64,000 nucleotides of DNA from Verrucomicrobiia bacterium (GTDB taxonomy: Bacteria > Verrucomicrobiota > Verrucomicrobiia > Limisphaerales > JADLHS01): NCBI GenBank assembly GCA_011525685.1, contig WYBW01000025.1:1-64000 (forward strand). The letters are read 5' to 3'. Position numbers and translations under genes: made by a program. Within the stretch, counting starts at the first letter, position 1, and the number at the start of each line of letters is the position of its first letter. Positions 60,501 to 64,000 of this stretch are shown here, one piece after another. The notes beneath the pieces were generated by a model. The model did no database searches and was not told the DNA's origin. It saw nothing but the letters and a program-made list of their open reading frames with translations.

Positions 60501-60999
60501 ACTGCCAGGTCGCACCATTCTGGTAGAACAGGTATCCGGAACGTCCTGTGGTAAAACTCATGGAATTCACTGGCGAGAGCAGGGAAGAAACAGTGCCGTT
60601 GGGTTTGGCCCAGAACTCGATGGTGAACCCGCCGCTGGGATTCAAGGCGGGATGGTTGGGAACATTCACTGAACCAACGTAAGCAACCGTGGTCGAGCCG
60701 GGATTGGAGAAGCCCACGGCGGTGTCCCCAGGCATCGCGCCCTCAACAGGCTTCAGGTACGATCCGGAATACGCACCGTTCCCGGTCACACCCAACGAGC
60801 CGAGGTTGGTCGCCACCGGAGGGGGTGGCGTCACGGCGTTGTCATTCAAGCGGAAGTAAGCCGCCGGGCCATCGGCCAAAACCGTGGAGGCATAGTCCGC
60901 ATGTGCGGTGTGGCCGGCCAACAGGCCAACCAATGCCACCGTCGAGACGGCCAGCGCCGTCCGATTCTGCAGCGTCATACAGAGAGAATTTCTTTTCAT
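57538..60999 (-). CDS. Large secreted LamG (concanavalin A-like) and Ig-like domain protein
   Basis: 1153 residues. Signal peptide: MTLQNRTALAVSTVALVGLL, AGHTAHA, before DYASTVLADGPAAYFRLND. Three LamG-type jelly rolls are recognised by FTIEFWAKPNGT, VTMECWIKRNGPQ and FTLAGWVRRAGPQ, each followed by an LYVDG/MYDG/YINGQ strand and a DEVVFY or DEVALFDRVL end (about 110-260, 340-490, 750-905). Between the second and third are two Ig-like domains, each with TYQWRRSG/TFQWRLEG and AADAGNYAVVV or TAETGNYQVSVF. The C-terminal beta-sandwich ends in QQYFRIAR. Probably surface- or exo-polysaccharide-binding; no catalytic residues are seen. Common style in Verrucomicrobia. Confidence 0.9.
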   Translation of the reverse strand: MKRNSLCMTLQNRTALAVSTVALVGLLAGHTAHADYASTVLADGPAAYFRLNDNAVTPPPPVATNLGSLGVTGNGAYSGSYLKPVEGAMPGDTAVGFSNPGSTTVAYVGSVNVPNHPALNPSGGFTIEFWAKPNGTVSSLLSPVNSMSFTTGRSGYLFYQNGATWQFRIGVTTSTTASVLNGGAVLANQWQHIVGVYSGGPSGTMTLYVDGVAVGSAAATYEVNDNAPFCIGATSAPNRTFDGSVDEVVFYSAVLGADIIAAHHAARTTNAANYASQILAAAPVGYWRLNEPADPVTVAVNSGSLGSANNGIYRYWSANTTDLTGPAYPGFSATNTVLHTSGTNGLVAIPALNLNANQVTMECWIKRNGPQSSYAGVLFHRGSAGGTATGIDFVGTSDTLGYHWNDQANTYNWSSGLIPPDGEWAYVALAVSPEQATMYMYDGITWSTAINAVSHPVQAFADITRIGADQDAARFFNGLIDEAAIYGKTLTEGQLRTHALAGFGDPAMNPPTFVTDPPVLSPSGIIYSTTPFELTADAYGEPPLTFQWRLEGTNLPGATQRVFSRAAATAADAGNYAVVVGNAYGFVTSSVVTVTINPAVPPTIDVQPVARQVYPGGTARFAVVASGTQPLTYQWRRSGTILPGATNATLVVPNCTAAETGNYQVSVFNVASPGGVNSSTVTLSLRTPAANTYESLAAGMRPLAYWRLGETSGTTAYDYAGGNDGTYNNVTQGTAGAVSGDANACGSFDGFTSFVGTSPLLNGLTNFTLAGWVRRAGPQLARTGLFGQNDNFEFGYISDATIQAWDSVPGNNLDVANPFADGEWGFVVVTTDTASRTIYINGQVAARGGGRSNSVTNNFNFNIGGGGIFDGTGNYFAGDLDEVALFDRVLTVQEVCALYLKGSGHAGEFEPTFSLISGTGQQGLANVNFSAGDGGFTVETPGGSFEAPWIYDGSSWWSAGENTGFGNDNASYLISPINTVTKSGTLKLTFSHRYSFERDTVNWDGGAVEVSINGGPWTYVPAVQFDQNGYTGVVESAPALSGKQAFIGNSAGHPAYLTSSCWLTGANAGDSVSVRFVAAYDYGATGNLNPPGWQIASVQLLEGIGGTALVTCPCGSLERKQGDLGSGTWVDLGSGSAVISTTQTNQQYFRIAR

Positions 61000-61366
61000 A
61001 TTATGGGTCGTTGGGGTTGAGGGATTCCAATCACTCGATCTTCCCGATTATTGACTTGAGCATGGTCGCTACCGGCAAAACAACTCGTGATCAGGCCGAT
61101 CGCATTTAGAGACAGTCTCGCGCAAAAGGAGAGGCCAGTGCCATACCACAAAAGGGGGAGAAGCGGCTCATCGGCGAGCCTTGCAGATTCCAGGCACGGG
61201 ATTAGCCTGCGGACATGGAATGCAGGCTCGTCATGGACCAAAGCCCGAAGCCACCGCCTTTTCCAAGCCAACCTCCAGCCGCGCGGGCGGGCACCTCCAT
61301 CCCTGCGAGGTCTTGGATTCTGTCGCCAGCACCCCGCTGTTTGCCGAAACCTGACTCCGCAATCCC
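61000..61366. other. Divergent promoter region between LamG gene and putA
   Basis: 367 bp without a gene I can support. It should carry both promoters. I see no repeat doublet and no clear riboswitch. Confidence 0.5.
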
Positions 61367-64000
61367 ATGAAAATTGAATCTCTCTTCGACGGCTTTGCTC
61401 CCGATCGGCAATCGCCTCACTCGCCACACATTCAGAAGGCGCTCTTCGTGGCACGGCAACTCCAGACGCGGGCGTCGCAATTGCAGACTGCGTCAGAGAG
61501 GCGACAGCAGGCGGAACTGGACCGCATGCTCCAAACGCCTTCGGACAAGGTCACGCTTGCCCAGATGACCGACCAGGCGTTCCGCACCCGCGAACCGCAT
61601 CGGGCGGTCGAGCATCTCATCCACATCCTCGACGTGCAGGGCGTGCCTCGCTTCTTCAGCCCGCTGGATCGCACGCTGTTGAAGGGCTTTCAATCCTTTG
61701 GCGGTTACGCGCCCGGCGTGGCGCTGCCCCTGGTGAAGGAGCACATGCAGAAGGAAACCGCCAACGTCATTCTGCCGGGCGAGCGGGAGATGTTGACGGA
61801 GCATTTGCGCGAGCGTCACCACGAAGGAGTTCGCATGAATGTGAATTTCCTCGGCGAAGCCATCCTCAGCGAGGCCGAGGCCGAACGCCGGCTCCAGCAG
61901 TATCTGCAAGGCCTGCAGTGGCCCGAGATCGAGGTGGTCTCGATCAAAATCTCGACGCTCTACTCCCAGATCTCGGCCCTCGCCCGCGAGCACACCGTCG
62001 CCACGTTGTGCGACCGGCTGGAGCGACTGTTTCTGACCGCCAGTCGCGCCCGGTTCACCCGCCCGGGCGGTCAGGTTGTGCCCAAGTTCGTGTATCTCGA
62101 CATGGAGGAGTACCGCGACAAGGAATTAACGGCCGAGGCCTTCATGCGAACCCTGGATCGGCCCGGCTTGAAGCGGGTCGCCGCAGGCATCGCCCTGCAA
62201 AGCTACATTCCGGATTCGCACGAGACTTTGTTGCGGTTGCAGCAATGGGCGCGGCAGCGCGTCGCCGCCGGCGGCGGACGGATCACCATCCGGCTGGTCA
62301 AAGGGGCGAACCTGGAAATGGAGCGCGCCGAAGCCTCGATGCGCGGCTGGCCGCAGGCGCCATACAAAACCAAGCTGGAAACCGACGCCAACTACAAGCG
62401 CATGCTGCATGAATTGATGAAACCGGAAAACCTGGCCGCCATGGATGTCGGCGTGGCTTCCCACAACCTGTTCGATCTGGCTTACGGGATTGTCCTTGCG
62501 CAGGAACGCGATGCGCTGGACCGCGTGCAATTCGAAATGCTCGAGGGCATGGCGAACCATCAGCGCCGCGCGCTCTTCGAATGCAGCCGCAACGTTTTGC
62601 TCTACGCGCCCGCTTGCAAACGCGAGAACTTCATCAACGCCATCGGCTATCTCATCCGGCGGCTGGACGAAAATACGGGTGAGGAAAATTTTCTCCGCCA
62701 CGCCTTCAAAATCACCGTTGGCAGCCCGGAGTGGCACAAGCTGGAGCGGGGCTTTCTCGATTCGTTCGACGCCCTCACCCGGACCAGCACCTCCCCGCGC
62801 CGCACCCAGGACCGCCGCCAACCTCCGCCCGCGAGCTCACCGGCCATCGAGCGTGGCTGGCAGAATCTTGTCAATGAGCCGGACACGGATTTCGCCTTGC
62901 CGCAAAACGGCGAGTGGGCGCAGCACATCATTGCCCAATGGCAGCCGCGCTGTGGCGGGCGCGCTCGGGAAATCCCGCTGGTGATCGCCGGTGGCGAAGT
63001 TCTCGAAAACCGGCCGGTGCGTGAGTGTCTTGATCCATCACGACCGGGAGTCGTCGTTGGCCGATATCGCCAGGCCACCGAGGCGGACATTCAGCGGGCG
63101 GTGGAGTGCGCCGCAACCGATCCCGATGGTTGGCGCGCGCTGCAACCGCAGCGACGGGTCGAACTGCTCGGGCGGGTTGCCCAGGAGTTGCGGTTGGCGC
63201 GGGGCGACCTGATGGGCGCCGCGCTGGCGGATGGTGGCAAAACGCTGGCGGAGTCCGACCCCGAAGTGTCCGAGGCGGTGGACTTCCTCGAGTTTTACCG
63301 GGACACCGCGCGTTGGTGGCAACAGATGCCAACGCTCCAGGCGCGGCCGAAGGGTGTCGTGGTGGTCGTGCCGCCGTGGAATTTCCCCATCGCGATTCCC
63401 TGCGGTGGCATGGCGGCCGCGCTGGCCGCGGGCAACACCGTGATCATCAAGCCGGCTTCGGACACCGTGTTGGTGGCTTGGGAACTCTGCCAGTGTTTCT
63501 GGCGGGCCGGCGTTTCGAAAAGCGTGCTTCAGTTTGTTCCCTGCACCGGGGGTCGGGAAGGACGAAAACTCGTGAACCATCCCACGGTCAACGCGGTGAT
63601 TCTAACCGGCGGGACCGAGACGGCGTTAACCATGCTTGGCGACAATCCGCGGCTGAATCTCTTTGCCGAAACCGGCGGCAAAGACGCCACGATTGTCACC
63701 GCGCTTTCGGATCGCGACCAGGCCATCAAGCACATTTGCCATTCGGCGTTCAGCCATGCGGGCCAGAAGTGTTCCGCCACCTCCCTGTTGTTGCTGGAGG
63801 CCGAGGTTTATGACGATTCCGCCTTTCGCCGTTCGCTTTGCGAAGCGGTGCAGAGCCTCAAGGTCGGTTCCGCGTGGGAACTCGACACCAAAATCGGCCC
63901 GCTCATTCGCCCGCCGTCGGGCGACCTTGAGAACGCCTTGAAAGTGCTCGAACCGGGCGAGGAATGGGCGGTGATGCCGCAGAATCTCGAAGGCAACCCG
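61367..64000 (+). CDS. putA: Bifunctional proline dehydrogenase / L-glutamate gamma-semialdehyde dehydrogenase, 3' part outside window
   Basis: Proline catabolism: FAD-dependent proline to P5C, then NAD-dependent oxidation to glutamate. ATG 61367 gives MKIESLFDGFAPDRQSPHSP; 878 codons are inside the window and the frame is still open. PRODH domain: VRMNVNFLGEAILSEAEAER, VSIKISTLYSQI, GGRITIRLVKGANLEMERAE and the closing YGIVLAQERDALDRVQFEML. Dehydrogenase domain: VVVVPPWNFPIAIPCGGMAA, E768 in LFAETGGKDATIV and nucleophile C802 in SHAGQKCSATSLLLL. No N-terminal ribbon-helix-helix DNA-binding domain, so it is a non-regulatory PutA. The linker near residue 470 is basic and variable. Confidence 0.95.
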   Translation, partial: MKIESLFDGFAPDRQSPHSPHIQKALFVARQLQTRASQLQTASERRQQAELDRMLQTPSDKVTLAQMTDQAFRTREPHRAVEHLIHILDVQGVPRFFSPLDRTLLKGFQSFGGYAPGVALPLVKEHMQKETANVILPGEREMLTEHLRERHHEGVRMNVNFLGEAILSEAEAERRLQQYLQGLQWPEIEVVSIKISTLYSQISALAREHTVATLCDRLERLFLTASRARFTRPGGQVVPKFVYLDMEEYRDKELTAEAFMRTLDRPGLKRVAAGIALQSYIPDSHETLLRLQQWARQRVAAGGGRITIRLVKGANLEMERAEASMRGWPQAPYKTKLETDANYKRMLHELMKPENLAAMDVGVASHNLFDLAYGIVLAQERDALDRVQFEMLEGMANHQRRALFECSRNVLLYAPACKRENFINAIGYLIRRLDENTGEENFLRHAFKITVGSPEWHKLERGFLDSFDALTRTSTSPRRTQDRRQPPPASSPAIERGWQNLVNEPDTDFALPQNGEWAQHIIAQWQPRCGGRAREIPLVIAGGEVLENRPVRECLDPSRPGVVVGRYRQATEADIQRAVECAATDPDGWRALQPQRRVELLGRVAQELRLARGDLMGAALADGGKTLAESDPEVSEAVDFLEFYRDTARWWQQMPTLQARPKGVVVVVPPWNFPIAIPCGGMAAALAAGNTVIIKPASDTVLVAWELCQCFWRAGVSKSVLQFVPCTGGREGRKLVNHPTVNAVILTGGTETALTMLGDNPRLNLFAETGGKDATIVTALSDRDQAIKHICHSAFSHAGQKCSATSLLLLEAEVYDDSAFRRSLCEAVQSLKVGSAWELDTKIGPLIRPPSGDLENALKVLEPGEEWAVMPQNLEGNP

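Overview
This 64 kb window is a GC-rich bacterial chromosome segment, most probably from the Verrucomicrobiota (a Pedosphaera/Limisphaera-like lineage). I infer this from the gene content: PVC-style secreted LamG proteins, ThuA and Gfo/Idh/MocA proteins, beta-propeller sensor kinases, a PduS/PduT-type microcompartment pair and a DUF4338-ISAs1 transposase. It also carries short palindromic repeat families whose in-frame peptide products (for example LTPALSLRERE or KSEIRNP) I recall as typical of that group. No rRNA or marker gene here proves the taxonomy.

Layout. 0-0.14 kb: tail of a sugar isomerase/epimerase-type gene. 0.3-10.7 kb (minus strand): a TetR regulator with a 7-2-7 bp operator palindrome touching its start codon, followed by two RND efflux adaptor/permease pairs with a PIN toxin-antitoxin module between them. 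10.8-14.1 kb: two sodium-coupled transporters (NSS and NhaC). 14.2-16.0 kb: a decayed insertion sequence whose protein combined a DruA-like DUF4338 domain with an ISAs1 DDE transposase. 16.4-30.6 kb: a metabolic district with a UroD-type zinc methyltransferase-like protein, a secreted GH38 mannosidase-like enzyme, PduS and PduT homologues, ThuA, an SSS symporter, a nitroreductase, a Tat-exported Gfo/Idh/MocA protein and an MtaB-type corrinoid methyltransferase. 30.7-38.7 kb: D-amino acid aminotransferase, YmdB phosphodiesterase, a three-gene two-component operon with ATGA overlaps, and LpxI.

39.1-45 kb is accessory: cupin, DUF4256, scattered thiC fragments, a second PIN toxin-antitoxin pair, a broken DNA methyltransferase, and a compact restriction-modification-like operon (methylase, specificity subunit, PD-(D/E)xK nuclease candidate, PUA/EVE-like protein) directly behind intact thiC. 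thiC has a TPP riboswitch. 47-64 kb: ErpA, a TPR protein, UvrA, a propeller sensor kinase with its NarL-type regulator, a giant secreted LamG/Ig protein and the start of a bifunctional proline dehydrogenase/P5C dehydrogenase cut by the window end.

Two themes stand out. First, REP/REPIN-like repeats (inverted pairs of short hairpins, 99-160 bp) not only sit between genes but also lie inside conserved genes as in-frame insertions: RND permease, GH38, ThiC (three places) and UvrA (two places). Second, three proteins with corrinoid-linked features (UroD-like with H-x-C...C ligands, PduS, MtaB with E170/C226/C272) occur within 14 kb without an obvious corrinoid protein, and the microcompartment shell protein PduT occurs without any other shell gene in view.
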